Shown here: in pieces, positions 23,862-35,784 of the stretch
Layout of the letters: the number at the start of each line of letters is the position of its first letter
How positions within the stretch are numbered: position 1 is the stretch's first letter
The notes under the pieces: model-generated
Told to the model about the DNA's origin: nothing
Databases searched by the model: none
The model's input: the letters and a program-made list of their open reading frames with translations, nothing else
Program-made: the position numbers and the translations under genes
NCBI GenBank assembly: GCA_024760905.1
Contig: CM045751.1
Coordinates: 8,891,001 to 8,955,000, forward strand
Origin: Plotosus lineatus
Lineage: Eukaryota > Chordata > Actinopteri > Siluriformes > Plotosidae
Reading direction: 5' to 3'
DNA: 64,000 bases

Positions 23862-24995
23862 CTACACTTACTATGCACATGCACACAAGCTGCTGAATCC
23901 AGTAAAGGAGCCCCACAACTCTTATAACACCAGACTCAGACACATATCAATAGAGAGATTAATCCGGAGCTCCACTTTTAGGCAGTGCCTACATACTTAT
24001 ATTATTTCTTAAGAAATGACATCATTGTGTGCTTAAAGTAAACGTTCGTTTCCTCATAATAGTTTATTTTTTCCTTTCTAGAAGTTTCTAAACATAAAAC
24101 AGACCTTGCCGTCATGACAACACCAACAAGTGCACCCCAGAACTCCAGTTCCCAGCATCCCTGTCACCCTTTGCTCCAGCACCTGTCTGATAATTATACA
24201 CGTGTTTGAAATTTGGACCATCGTTTTCCTGCCTGCTTATGTTCATTGCATTTGTCATGCTACTGACAAGTCACCATACGATTCAATCATAAAGACTCGT
24301 ATCATTGATGTATTAAATAGTAAAGTTACAGCTTGACTCATGACTACGGCAAAGAGCTTGACACTGGAGACTCCTTCCAAAGTTCCTCAATTTCCACAGA
24401 GAAGCTTCACCATATAAATGATTATACAACCTTGTAAAGTAATTTCAATACAAATATAAAGTACTAAAGAAATTTTATGAGCAAAGTCTCACAGAGTCTT
24501 CTCTTACTTTTTAGCTCCACTATGTTCCATCACAAAATAAACTGTAATAAATCCAACATGTCCTCCCTGATCAATCACATTTGAAGTAAAATCCCCGTCA
24601 CACAGCCAAATTCTTACCACAGTCTCAGAACGTTGGGTGGATGCAGTGAGTGTACGAATAAAATTTGCACATGTTTATATATAAATATATATTTAAAAAA
24701 AAGTATAGTGTGGACATGGTCAAGTTGGGACACAAAAATGTTAATAAGAATGTAGAATGACAGCATTTATGTAGTCATAACATAAATAAAACCAAGGGGC
24801 TTGAATGACATTGTACCGGCATGGCGCAGACTTTTTGAACATGGATCTGGACACAAGAAAAGCATTTATTTGGACGGGCACGGCAAGAACATGGTAAATG
24901 TGTGGCACAAAGTGATAGTAGGAACATAGTAAGCAGACATCGGGTGCGGTGGGCATGTAATCATGAACATGTTCAGAAATTAGTGGAAACATGAA
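23862..24995. other. Unique intronic block, no gene seen
   Basis: 1.1 kb of AT-rich DNA without a recognised repeat or exon. Confidence 0.5.
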
Positions 24996-24999
24996 CATA

Positions 25000-25345
25000 G
25001 GGCAGTGGTGGCCTGGTGGTAAAGGTGCTGGATCACTGATCCTAAGATTGGGGGTTCAAGCCCAAAACTCAACGGGTTGTCACTGAACCCCCCTCCCCAG
25101 TGCAGGTAACTGGGTTATCAAAGTCCGGCCATGTCTCTCACTGTCTATGGTGTGAGGTTGATTTAAAAGAACCATTGCTGACTTTCATCAAGAGTAGCTG
25201 CATGGCCGTCAGCATGTTTCTGCCCTGTGATGGCCTGGCGAGCTGTCCATGGTGTACCCCACCCTCACCCAGAGTTGGCTGAGATGGGTGCCAGCCTCCC
25301 TGCGACCCTAATTAGGATTAAGCGGTTCAGAAAATGTAGGAATGT
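25000..25345 (+). mobile_element. SINE-1, near full length with L2-type tail
   Basis: gggcagtggtggcctggtgg (A box), ggttcaagccc (B box), core with gtgcaggtaactgggttatc, tail gggtgccagcctccctgc and aattaggattaagcgg. This is the best reference copy of the family here. Confidence 0.92.
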
Positions 25346-25413
25346 CAGACACAATGAGAACCTGGTACAGATATGAAACTGCACTTTTTTTAACCACACC
25401 CACAGTGTTTATA

Positions 25414-25896
25414 CAGTGATCCCTCGCTACTTCATGCTTCAGTTTCTGCAGCTTCACTGCATTGCGGGTTTTTCAAAAATATTCTTTGAAAAATTTTTTA
25501 AAAAAAAGGAAATTAAGGAAAAATAGAGGAAAAGCTAAGGAAGATGCCAAAAACAATGCCAATTATGCAAAACAAATAAATAAATAAATAAACCCAAACA
25601 AACAAAAACAAAAAACAACCCAAAAGCCCCCAACAAAACTACTTACACTTTTATGTGAGGCGCGTGTCTGTATGTGTGTGTATTTATATTTTATTTACAT
25701 CTTATACATTATTGTAGATTAATTGTTATAAGTATTTATAGCATTGAATATGCATTTATTGATATTATATACACATATTCGTATACGTCGGTCAGGGGAG
25801 TCGATCGTACTTCACGGAAATCAGCAGTCGCGTGCGCGCGCGGTGGGGGTGGGGGGGTCTCGGTCCTCATTAACTGCGGAAAGTGAGGGATCCCTG
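25414..25896 (+). mobile_element. Tigger-like MITE (GATCCCTC family), copy 7
   Basis: TA|CAGTGATCCCTCGCTACTTC to GTGAGGGATCCCTG|TA, full length. Confidence 0.9.
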
Positions 25897-25898
25897 TA

Positions 25899-26659
25899 AA
25901 AAGTTCCATGACATAATGTGGTCATCATGGTCTTTTTTCTAATTGTGATTAGTATAAATGAGCCGTAAGAACCAGGGTGGGCCATCCCACATTTATTATA
26001 TTATAATATATGCATGTATGCACATAACCAGCTCACAGGCCCACTTTGGTTCTCAGGGGCTCAAATAGGAGCTCATCCCTTCCTGTTTATTATGAGCATC
26101 TAAATCATCAGCATTTACTTAAAGTTCTATTTGTATAAGGATTCTTAAGTAACATCTCATGTCACTTCTCTTTATTGGTTAGGAATGAAAATGAATATTT
26201 CAAGAGAATAAAAAAAAAAAAAATCCCACTGAGAACTTCAAGCAGGTCTCAAATGATCTGAGTACACATTAACACTCGGATCTAATGAGTGGATGTTTTG
26301 ATTTGACTTGTTTAGATATAATTACATGCAATCAAACTGGCATAAAATTACAACACTGTTGGAATATAGAATGGTAAAGAGAACAAAATTACAAATGTTT
26401 TCAGAAATCAAACCTTTTTTTTGAAAGTGTGCTCATTTTCATTTGCCTGATAGATGAACAGGTAAAGAAATGCTTTTACCATTTAACCTTCACAACAAAC
26501 TGGAGCATGTTCATACGCACGCAAATCTTCCTTCAGGCAGAATCCACCTCTTACTTATACAACATTTGCAATTAATACTATAAGGATAAAATAAATGTCA
26601 GATGAAACAGTAGAGCATGGCAGCAGAACACAGGAATTATACAGCAATGACTCAGCAAG
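25899..26659. other. Unique intronic sequence, no gene seen
   Basis: AT-rich; poly-A near 26210-26223. Confidence 0.5.
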
Positions 26660-26661
26660 TA

Positions 26662-27112
26662 CAGAGATCCTTCACTTTCCGCGGTTAATAGGGGGCCGAG
26701 ATCCCCCCCCCCGTGACCGCCAAATTCCGTGAAGTAGGATCAACCCCCTCCTGACTGACGTATACATACATGTATATGTGTATATAATATTTACAAATAC
26801 ATATTCAACACTATAAATGCTTATAGTTAACAAATAATCATTCAAAAATAATGCATAAGATGTAAATAAAATATAAATACACACACATGCAGAGACGCGC
26901 ACCGCACACACACTCGGATGCGCACCTCACAGAAAAATGTAAGCAGTTTTGTTGGGGGGGTTTGGGGTTGTTTTTTGTTTTTGCTTGTTTTAGGTTGGAT
27001 TTTTATTTTTATTTTTTTTGCATAATTGGCCTTGTTTTGTGGCATTTTACAAAAAAAAAAACCGCGATGCACTGAAGCCGCATGAATTGGTAAAAGTAGT
27101 GAGGGATCCCTG
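26662..27112 (-). mobile_element. Tigger-like MITE (GATCCCTC family), copy 8
   Basis: TA|CAGAGATCCTTCACTTTCCGC to GTAGTGAGGGATCCCTG|TA, reversed relative to copy 7. Confidence 0.9.
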
Positions 27113-27158
27113 TATACCTGAGAAAGAAATTTAACAGAATATATAATAATTGCACTAA

Positions 27159-27478
27159 CGAGGCAGTAGTGGCCTGGTGGTAAAAGGTGCTGGACCGCTG
27201 ACCCCAAGGTTGAGGGTTCAAGCCCCACTCTCAGCGGGGTGTCACTGCCCCCCCCCCCACCCCCAAAAGGGAAGCTAACTGGGTTATCAAAGGCCGGCCA
27301 TATCTCTCACTGTCTATGGTGTGAGATTCATGTAAAGGAACCATTGCTGACTTTCGACTGGCGAGCTGTCCAGAGTGTACTCTGCCCTCGCCCGGAGTCG
27401 GCTGGGATGGGCGGCAGCCTCCCTGTGACCTGAATTAGGATTAATCGGTTACGGAAAATGAATGAATGAATGGATATC
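27159..27478 (+). mobile_element. SINE-1 with 10-bp target duplication
   Basis: ATTGCACTAA is repeated at 27149-27158 and 27479-27488. Head, core and L2 tail with gaatgaatgaatgg are present. About 50 bp of the core are missing between gctgactttcg and actggcgagctgtc, an internal deletion. Confidence 0.92.
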
Positions 27479-27488
27479 ATTGCACTAA

Positions 27489-27722
27489 TATCTCTGATAA
27501 ATAAGAAAACATTTCTTCTAAACAGTTCAGAAAATGAACTGAAGCAATGAGGCTCGCCACTTTTATCAAAGAATAATGAAGTAAAATGTATTTCAGGAAA
27601 ACAAGCCTTGAAGATCATCCGTCCGAAGCTACGCAGTATGTTTCATTGAACAGGGTTTTACAGACTTTGTTCTGAGCACAGGGGGGGTAGAAGGCTGTGT
27701 ACTCTAAACTGTATTAATCCTT

Positions 27723-27775
<53 letters not shown>

Positions 27776-28340
27776 TTCCTAGGCACCATGCCCAGGGGAT
27801 CTTGCACTCCAACACACTGTTCCTGAATTTCAAAAAGGGCAGCACTAAAGCTGAACCTCAGCTCACTGTATTCACGGATTTCCGTTCTTGGCGAGCAGGT
27901 GTACTCTTTAGCTGTAGTCGTTTACCCGCCTTAACATTTGTCGTGTTCTGAGATGCTTTCCTGTACAACACAGCTGCAAAGAGCACTTGTTCAAGTTACC
28001 ATAACCTTCCTGTCAGCTCAAACCAAGAACTGTCTGAGTTCTTTCATCAACAAGTCGTTTCCGCCCACAGAACTGCCGCTCAGTGGAAGTTTTTGTACCT
28101 TGAGACCATCGAAGATGAATGCAAATCCCCAGGAGATCGACAGTTTCTGCAATACTTAAACCGGACCATCTGGCACCAATAAGCATGCCATGATCAAAAT
28201 CCCTGAGATCTTTTTTCCCCGTCACTCTGATCGTAAGTGTTGATATTACGCATTGTGCTGCTCAACATGATTGGCTGGTGGGAAAATTGCACGGATGAGC
28301 AGGTATACAGGTGTTTATAATAAAGTGGCGAATATAATGT
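27489..28340. other. Unique intronic sequence with (CA)n
   Basis: (CA)n at 27725-27773. Otherwise no feature. Confidence 0.5.
27725..27773. repeat. (CA)n microsatellite, about 24 units
   Basis: Uninterrupted. Confidence 0.98.
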
Positions 28341-28343
28341 ATA

Positions 28344-28510
28344 CAGCGATCCCTCTCTACTTCGTGCTTCAGTTTCTGCAGCTTTAGTGCATCACGGGTT
28401 TTTCAAAAATATTCATTGAAAATGTAAAAAAAAATTAAGGAAATTAAACTCCCCCAACAAAACTACTTATATTTTTATGTGAGGTGCGCATCTGAGTGTG
28501 TGCACGCACA

Positions 28511-28551
<41 letters not shown>

Positions 28552-28776
28552 ACGTCTGTATGTGTGTGTATTTATACATTATTTACATCTTATGCATTAT
28601 TTTTGAATGTTTAATTGTTATTATAAGCATTTGTAGCGTTGAATATGTATTTATTGATATTATATACACATGTACATGTACGTATACGTCAGTCAGGGGC
28701 GGTTGATCCTACCTTGCAGAAATTGGTGGTCGCGGGGGGTCTCGGTCCCTATTAACCATGGAAAGTGAGAGACCCC

Positions 28777-28779
<3 letters not shown>
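28344..28779 (+). mobile_element. Tigger-like MITE (GATCCCTC family), copy 9
   Basis: TA|CAGCGATCCCTCTCTACTTC to GTGAGAGACCCCCTC next to (TA)n. A segment between taaggaaatta and actcccccaac is missing relative to full copies, and the central TG tract (28517-28548) has expanded. Confidence 0.85.
28517..28548. repeat. (TG)n within MITE copy 9
   Basis: About 16 units. Confidence 0.95.
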
Positions 28780-28839
<60 letters not shown>

Positions 28840-28976
28840 TGAAAAGAAGAAGAATTAGGATTGACTTAGGGTAGCTGTGAATAAAGTTAAAAAGTTTACG
28901 TGCCTTTAATTATGCTTTTTTGGGGTAAATCACAGATGCCAGTTAACTAACCACATGCTTATTAGAGCTCCAGCTC

Positions 28977-29030
<54 letters not shown>

Positions 29031-29885
29031 CGCGCATTGAAGGAGCTCAGCTCCTCCTGAGGCTAACTCCCTCTCTGATAATGTTCTGTGTACACCATGG
29101 CCAGGATGTGCCCCAACACGCCTCTTTCACAACTCACTGCTATGCACGTGTGCGCACACACACGCACACACACACACACACACACACCAACAGTTCCAGG
29201 ACTGGGGATTTGAATGTGAAGGAAAAAAAAAATCAAGTACAGCTTAACTGGCTATGGGCCTGTGACAGTGTTTCTGCTATCGGTTCTGCTTGGATGATAA
29301 GACACTGATGTGTCAGACAAAAAAAAAAAGAGGAAAAAAAGACAAATCAGAAATGGAAATGGAATTTCCATCCAACATTTTTTTTTTAATTTTCATCCAA
29401 AAAGAACGGAGACGCTTCAGATCTAAGCTAGTGTGACAGATCACTGATTTCTATTGCTATCATATAACCATTTTGATTATATTTTCCCAACTCAACAATC
29501 AAAGTATTATAAACAAATTGTTACGGTTTAAGTGCTGCTACTTGATTTCTGTTTACAACAGATGAACGTGAAATGATATTCAGTGACCTACGTACAAGCA
29601 TACACTTGAAAATGTGTCATGGGGTTTCCGATACTTTACAAATTCGACTACACGTACAGTCGAGTGCAAAACTTTGCAAATTCTTACACGGCTCAACGGC
29701 AACAAACGCAAATGACGGCACAATGAATGACATTTCAGTGGAGACATTCTTGTTCTATGCAAATCAGGGACGTCACAGTTAACAAGTCCAAGCCAAGTGT
29801 GGCCTGGATAGTTCCTCGAATAGTTCCACCAATCTTGTGATGCACATGATCCAACGTTTCGGATGAAGACAAAACATCCATCCAT
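28780..29885. other. Microsatellite-rich intronic block
   Basis: (TA)n at 28780-28809 and 28827-28840, (TG)n at 28979-29024 and (CA)n at 29150-29188. 29400-29880 is unique. No exon. Confidence 0.6.
28979..29024. repeat. (TG)n microsatellite
   Basis: About 23 units, followed by a CG-containing alternating purine-pyrimidine run (gcgcgcacgcgc). Confidence 0.97.
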
Positions 29886-30040
29886 CATAACCATCCATCA
29901 TCTATACCGCTTATCCTCCAGCTGCTGAAGCCAATCCCTACAGGCGAGAGGTGGAGTATATCCCGAACAACTCACCTGGCCAAAGGTGCATGGACTTTGG
30001 ACTGTGGGAGGCCACCGGAGCAATCTGGAGAAAACCCAGT
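29886..30040 (-). mobile_element. SINE-2 (V-SINE-like) fragment
   Basis: Reverse-complement tail and centre: ccatccatcatctataccgc, ttatcctccagctgctg, ggactttggactgtggg. Confidence 0.6.
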
Positions 30041-30091
30041 CACTCAGAGAACATAAACTATATATTTACTATGTGTTCTCATTGAAAAATA

Positions 30092-30240
30092 AATAAATAA
30101 ATAAATAACCTTTCTGCTCTGCGATGGCCTGGCAAGCTGTCCAGGGTGTACTCTGCCCTTGCCCAGAGTTGGCTTGGATGAGCGCCAGCCTCCCCGTGAC
30201 CTAATTTGGATTAAGCGGTGACAGAAAATGAATGAAATGA
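30092..30240 (+). mobile_element. SINE-1 3' fragment (L2-type tail)
   Basis: tttctgctctgcgatggcc through gcgccagcctccccgtgacc to aatgaatgaaatg; 5'-truncated. Confidence 0.8.
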
Positions 30241-30492
30241 TGTGATATAAATAGAACATACTTAAATATTGCAGGATACAAACTTTTGCACTCCATGTTT
30301 TCACTCCTTTTTTAAATGTTACCGAGAAGCTTCCGATGGGGGAATCGCACCAGCCACTAACAAACCATTATAAACAACTGGTGGCCATTTTTATTGCCTT
30401 GAACACGGCCCACAATTACCTTTTATATTTGGTGGTAATATGTCAAGGAGTTCCGTAGTCACAAAAATAAATAAATAAATATTTTTTTCATT

Positions 30493-30615
30493 TATTCATT
30501 CAATTTCTGAGCCATTTAATCCTAAATTAGGGTCGCATGTAGGCTGACGCCCATGTCAGCGAGGGCAGAGTATACCCCCGTACACCTCGCCAGGCCATCG
30601 CAGGGCAAGAACACC
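30493..30615 (-). mobile_element. SINE-1 3' fragment, reversed
   Basis: attcattcaatttctgagcc, cctaaattagggtcgc, gcgagggcagagtatacc; only the tail is present. Confidence 0.8.
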
Positions 30616-31012
30616 TTTTGTTTTTCTTACATTAAAAAAATTTAAAATATTTTCAAAAGTACAAACTGCCAGAAGAGAAAACAATACCAACTATGCTCTC
30701 AAGGCTGGTAAATATTTCAGAAATATTGAAAGAAAGCGTTCCTGTCTCCAACAGTTGGTTCTGGAGATGTTCAGTCTCTCTAGGACCTTTAGACGAGGGC
30801 TTTACTGATTACATTCATTTCCTGTCACCGCTTAGTCCTAATTGGGGTCATGGAGAGGCTGGCGCCCATCCCAGCCGACTCCGGGTGAGGGCAAAGTACA
30901 CCCTGGACAGTTCGCCAGGCCATTGCAGTGCAGAAAAACACTGACGACTATATGCAGCTACTCTCGTCTAAAGTCAGCAATGGTTCTTTTACATAAAACT
31001 CACACCATAGAT

Positions 31013-31889
31013 CAGGGGTCGGGAACCTATGGCTTGCGAGCCAGATGTGGCTCTTTTGATGGCTGTATCTGGCTCTCAGATAAATCAGGTGGCCTTTCTT
31101 AACAGAATAACTAATACATAATTTCGCTGTCCTTTAAATAAAAATACAGAAAAAAAGCCATCGAATAAAACAAAAACATAAATAAATCTCACACATTTTA
31201 ATCTATCCATCTATTTTCAATGCCACTTGTCGTTGTGAAGCGCAGCGGAGAACCATTCCTTGCTGTACTCCAGTGTGTGAGCGGGACCGATACCTCGAAA
31301 CTAATTTTATTGGATTATATGCAACATTCTGCGCGAGTTGTTTTTGAGTAAAGAGGTAAATTTCCCTCATTGTGATCAGCGCATGTGCAAGAAGTCAAGC
31401 CGAGCTGGCAAGCAAAACACAAATGGACAGAATGAAAAAACCTCAACCCGCAGACCAGCTGATTGCCAAAAAACTCCTGTCACATAAACACTGCAGCGCG
31501 TGAGTCCTGTTGTATTGACCATGTTTGGCTCCACATGCGCACGCGAGCAGTCCTTCTCACACCTGAAAAGCATCAAGACCAACCTGCGGTCACGTGTAAT
31601 AGATAGAAGCCTAAACGCCTGCATGAAGCTGGACCTGAGCACGTATCAACCAGACTACAAAGCCATCAGCAAAGCCATGCAGCACCAGAAGTCGCATTAA
31701 TAGAAAGAAGTACTTTTCTTATTAATAAATAATTTCGTTATAACAATGTTGTTTAAAATAAATTCAGAGTCTTATTATACTCTCAAATTGTTGGTCTCAG
31801 TATTAAAAATATATATTTGGCTCTCAGAGGATTAGATTTTAAATTGTTTTTTTTTTGGCTCTCTTAGTCAAAAAGGTTCCCGACCCCTG
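31013..31889 (+). mobile_element. hAT element with a residual transposase C-terminus
   Basis: Ends CAGGGGTCGGGAACC and GGTTCCCGACCCCTG are perfect 15-bp inverted repeats. The flanking 8-mers ccatagat / ctatagac differ at two positions. The 877-bp length implies a large internal deletion. Confidence 0.92.
31500..31700 (+). pseudogene. hAT transposase C-terminal dimerisation fragment
   Basis: The 66-codon frame reads FGSTCAREQSFSHLKSIKTN, then LRSRVIDRSLNACMKLDL and YQPDY. This fits the hAT C-terminal dimerisation motif (FGS-x-CEQ-x-FS-xx-K-x-IK ... R-x-R-L-x-D-x-x-L) also found in domesticated hAT-like host proteins. The catalytic region is absent, so it cannot encode an active transposase. 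The frame is intact to its stop, suggesting a fairly young deletion derivative. Confidence 0.8.
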
Positions 31890-32049
31890 CTATAGACAGT
31901 GAGAGACATGGCTGGCCTTTAATAACCCAGTTAGTTGCAATGAGTGGGAGAGTGACTCCCCGTTGAGAGTGGGGCTTGAACCCCTAACCTTGGGATCAGT
32001 GATCCAGCATCTTTTACCACCAGGCCACCACTGCCCGCACTGATTACAT

Positions 32050-33617
32050 GTTCAGAATAATTCTTGAGTGTTTGTAGAGCTTCACTGGTGGAAAGCTGGC
32101 AATTGGCAATGCATTTTCAGTTTTCTTGCTTTAAATTAGTGGATCACTTGGATGGAAACCCAGCATGCAAGCAAGAACAAAAAAGCCTTAGAAAACTCTT
32201 AAGGGAAAAGAAATTGACCAATCTGCAAGTCTTAATCTGGACAAGATCAAGCGGAAAGCAGAAAAAAGAAAAAAAAAAGCTACAAGTGCCACAGCTTTGA
32301 GTCAGGCTTGTGGAAAGTGAAGCACAACATCAGCTGCAGGCCTGAAAATGAGAAGCATGTGATGTCCTCTATAGAACCTGAAGCTCCAAACTTTCTCCTC
32401 CTCCATAAACAAGGCATGTAGTTAAAGAGCAGAACCATCTCAGTGCTGAGTAAAGCTCTCTCAACTCGATGTGATAATTCTCAATATGATTAAAAAAAAA
32501 AAAAAACTCAATTAATGCGTCCTTTGAAAGCCTCCTTTTTGAGAGGCTGTTTGCATTTGAATGGAATATTTCTGCTCGTGCGTCTCTTTTGTGTACCGGC
32601 GTCTGCTTTGCTCTTAGGTACGCTGGTCCTTTAGAGTGCTGGAGTGGACGGCCGTGTGCTGCGGCGCATTCATTAGAATCATATCAAAAAGTCTGCCCTG
32701 TGGGGAAAACAATAGAGCCCTATTTACGTGCTCATTCATATAAGGCATATGTCTGTGTGGCATAATTATATCCATCACATCATTTAAACGCAAAGAGTCG
32801 TACAAAAAGATGGCTGAACGTCACATGAGCCAGACTACAGTGATGGATTCTGAATCAGTATAAAGAGATAAATCCTGTAAACAAGCTGCACAATCTATAA
32901 AGGTCTACTCTACAGCGCTGCCGGCTTCTCAATTCTGATTGGTCAGATTAATTTCTTATAATAGCAGCTCTATTGTGTTCTCGTCTCTTTAGTAACGACC
33001 GGCATGTGTGAAACAGGTGATAGTTTTCTGCAAGGAAATGTTTATGTAGAGAACCCCCCCCCCCCCTTTTTTGGAAGGAGTCTCCAGTGTTAGATTTGTA
33101 ATAATCAAAGCAGTGACTTTTGTTTTGTTTTTTTTTACCATAGGAACATCATCAGGACAGGCGATTTTGCACAAATTAAATTACGCTTCAATCTTATTTT
33201 AATTTGAAGCAAGAGTCAAAAACCAAAAAAAAAAAAAAAAAAACCCTGTAAGTGATGACAGGTCTTTGTTTTGTTTTGCACAAGTCTCGTTACATTAAAC
33301 AAAGAAAAGTCTGATGTGTCATCTTTTAATCAAGTGCAAATGTAATCATTGCAAAACTGTTGTTTGAAGAGCAATGAAACACATAGAATGCCGCGTTATT
33401 CGAAAAGCTTCAAAGTAACAAGACGAACTCTGCTTTGCGTCAAGTGACATCACTCCGTCCAGTCATTGATTATTTTTCTATAATGACACACCATGTGGTA
33501 TTTTATTCCTTCGCATGCAGTACTGTTTATTCAGATACTGTTTTTATTCGTGCGGTTCCTGTCTCATAATCACGCCGACCTCAACACCTGTGCTAGCTCT
33601 TTTCAACATTTCTGACA
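32050..33617. other. Unique intronic block with candidate conserved element
   Basis: 32390-32830 is balanced in composition and free of repeats, with AT-rich homeobox-like cores (attaatgcg, ataattata, catttaaac) and a near M-CAT motif (atggaatatt). 33045-33075 is a C/T run, and poly-A lies at 33223-33243. No exon supported. Confidence 0.4.
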
Positions 33618-33735
33618 TCCACCTACCCATCCATTATCTACAGCACTTTATCCGTAAGGGTCGCAGAAGAAGCTGGAGCAAATCCTAACTGTCTTTGGGC
33701 ACGAGATGGAGAACACTCAACAAGTTGCCAGACTA

Positions 33736-34309
33736 CAGCGGTACCTCACCTTACGAAATTAATCCGTTCCAGAGCCTTTTTCGTAACCTGGATTTTTCGT
33801 AACTAGAACCGTATGTTAAATGTAAAACGTGGGATTCGTTCCAAGGCCTCCAATTTAGAAATTATAAAAGCATACCTTTTAAGGTACTTACTTCGTGTTG
33901 ACCATGTCTTCTTAGCAGAGTTAATAATCTTACAAATGTTTATGCAAGGTTAAAAGCATGAGACAAAAAATAAAGTTGCAATGAGCACACTCGAAAAACT
34001 CCATTAAACTGCTCAAAGGAGCTGCGTTATCCCTCCTAGCCAATGGGAGGCCAGCGGGGCGGGATGTTGGGAGAGAGCCAATGGGAGGGAGCTGCGTCAT
34101 CCCTTCTAGCCAATGGGAGGCCAGCAGGGTAGTATGTTGGGAGATATTCAATTGAGAGCAACTCGTGCATTGTTTGAATGTTTGAATGGCGCGTTTGGCC
34201 CGTTTCGTATGGAAAACTTGTTTCGTATGCAGAGAAAAAAATTTGGAAAATGTTTTTTGTAACCTGGATTTTTCGTTTGCTGGGACTATTGTAAGGTGAT
34301 GTACCACTG
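33736..34309 (+). mobile_element. Tigger-like MITE, CAGTGGTACCTC family, copy 1
   Basis: TA|CAGCGGTACCTCACCTTACG to GGTGATGTACCACTG|TA. The last 22 bp are duplicated once more (34312-34333). Internally it has two copies of a segment carrying agccaatgggaggccagc. Confidence 0.85.
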
Positions 34310-34410
34310 TATTGTAAGGTGAGGTACCACTGTACTAACACAGACACGCCCAACTATTTACACTCACATTCACACCTGTGGGTTATTTCGAGTAACCACA
34401 TGAACTGGTG

Positions 34411-34455
34411 TGTGTGTGTGTGTGTGTGTCTGTGTGTGTGTGTGTGTGTGTGTGT
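34411..34455. repeat. (TG)n microsatellite
   Basis: TG units interrupted by one TC. Confidence 0.95.
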
Positions 34456-34592
34456 TTGGACTGTAGGAGGAAACCAACGGCCCCAGACGAAACCCACCCC
34501 AAGCACAGTCAGAACAAGTCGGAATAATTCGTGGTTGAGGATCAAACACAGAACCTTCTCGCAATGAATCAACAGTGCTACCCTGTGCCTCC

Positions 34593-35688
34593 ATTTCTGC
34601 TGTGAAGTTTTTAAATAAAACTGACCTTAATAAAAAATTACATTTAATTTCAAACACAAAATTATCATCATTTTTATATAAACTGTACTCCAAAGGTGCT
34701 TTTTCTCAGCACCATCATAAAGCTCATCCTTAATTCAAGAAACAGAACCGTTGGCTATGCTTCTGCTGGTGTGCACCAAATGACGCAGCCTCTCCAATTA
34801 TAGGTCTTGGAATCACACAGCCTTTACAATACACCTCTTCATGCTTCAAGTTCGAATGTGGACTCAGGCGCCTCAGGCAACAGCGTAGTAACACCATTCA
34901 AAAATGCACGGTTAAGTGGCTCTCCTGCTGACCCGGGCTCATCTTCGGCTTTGGTCGCGAGCTAGTCGAAAAGGCGAAGGCTCTGTTCGAACACTAATGA
35001 TCGCAGCTTCTATGAGACAGGAACGCCACCTGTGGAAACTGTCGCAACCTCAAGAGATAATTGCACGCTCTTCTGCGGCTGACACGGGTTCCATGGAAAT
35101 AGTCTTATTAGTGCGATAAAGAGGAAGGGGGTGGGGGTGCGGGCAACAAGTGAATGCCTCAGCGAGAGACAAGCCACGGCTGTGACACGGCATTATGGGA
35201 GATGACACTTATCAACTGATTACAAGAAGCGCTATGGCTGAGGCCGAGCTGGAATGCAGCTCCTTAAATTAAGAGACCCAATTTCAGTCGTCACACATGG
35301 CCAGAGTAATGAAATAAAAGAGGAGAGGTCCGAAATGTGATTTTCTGCGTCGACTCCTTTTGTGTGAATATCTCGCAAGGTGCAGTGATCATTCCGTGAA
35401 AGGCTTTTTCCAACGCTGTAATGACCTGAAGTAGTTAAGGTCTCAAGGAGAAGAACTACATTTACCTGGTAATTACCAAAATGCGAGGCACGGTGTTTCA
35501 GACATGTAGTATTGCGGCTGGATAATTAGCCTACGAAGCCCAAACTATTCCAGAATCCTCGACTTAACAGAGTTCCATGTGCTCCAGCTACCAGAAATTA
35601 AATCCATGGGCTTGAAATTTCGTATATTTTCCAGTCCAAAATTTTGTAAATTCTCTACTGAAATGGCATAACAAGGTATTATGGTATG
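34593..35688. other. Unique intronic block, candidate conserved element with an M-CAT motif
   Basis: 34890-35420 is GC-balanced and repeat-free and contains an exact TGGAATG (35260-35266), the TEAD-binding core. No exon with splice sites and frame that I can support. Confidence 0.4.
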
Positions 35689-35691
35689 ACA

Positions 35692-35767
35692 CCTGTTGAG
35701 GGTAGGGCTTGAACCCCCAACCTCAGGGTCAGTGATCCAGCACCTTTACCACCAGGACACCACTGCC
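35692..35767 (-). mobile_element. SINE-1 head fragment
   Basis: gggcttgaacccccaacc, gtgatccagcacctttacc and ccaggacaccactgcc give the reversed B and A boxes; the core and tail are absent. Confidence 0.75.
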
Positions 35768-35784
35768 TTAACACTTTATTAATA

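Larger units (their letters stand above)
30815..32038 (-). mobile_element. SINE-1 (complete) split by a hAT insertion
   Basis: The SINE occupies 30815-31012 and 31898-32038, flanked by an exact 11-bp duplication ACTGATTACAT (30804-30814 and 32039-32049). The hAT element at 31013-31889 sits in its core at ccatagac. Removing it restores the typical cacaccatagacagtgag core. Confidence 0.93.
33622..34592 (-). mobile_element. SINE-2 (V-SINE-like) reversed, split by a Tigger-like element
   Basis: The tail half is at 33622-33735 (ccattatctacagcacttt) and the head half at about 34334-34592 (tactcacattcacacctg-like, ggactgtaggaggaaacc, gtgctaccctgtgcctcc). A (TG)n tract has expanded in the head half. 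Confidence 0.7.

Noticed and set aside
25000..25075. Possible tRNA genes at SINE heads (also 20389, 27159, 47186, 63498)
   Set aside because: A and B box sequences are present but no cloverleaf closes and each continues into a SINE core; they are SINE promoters.
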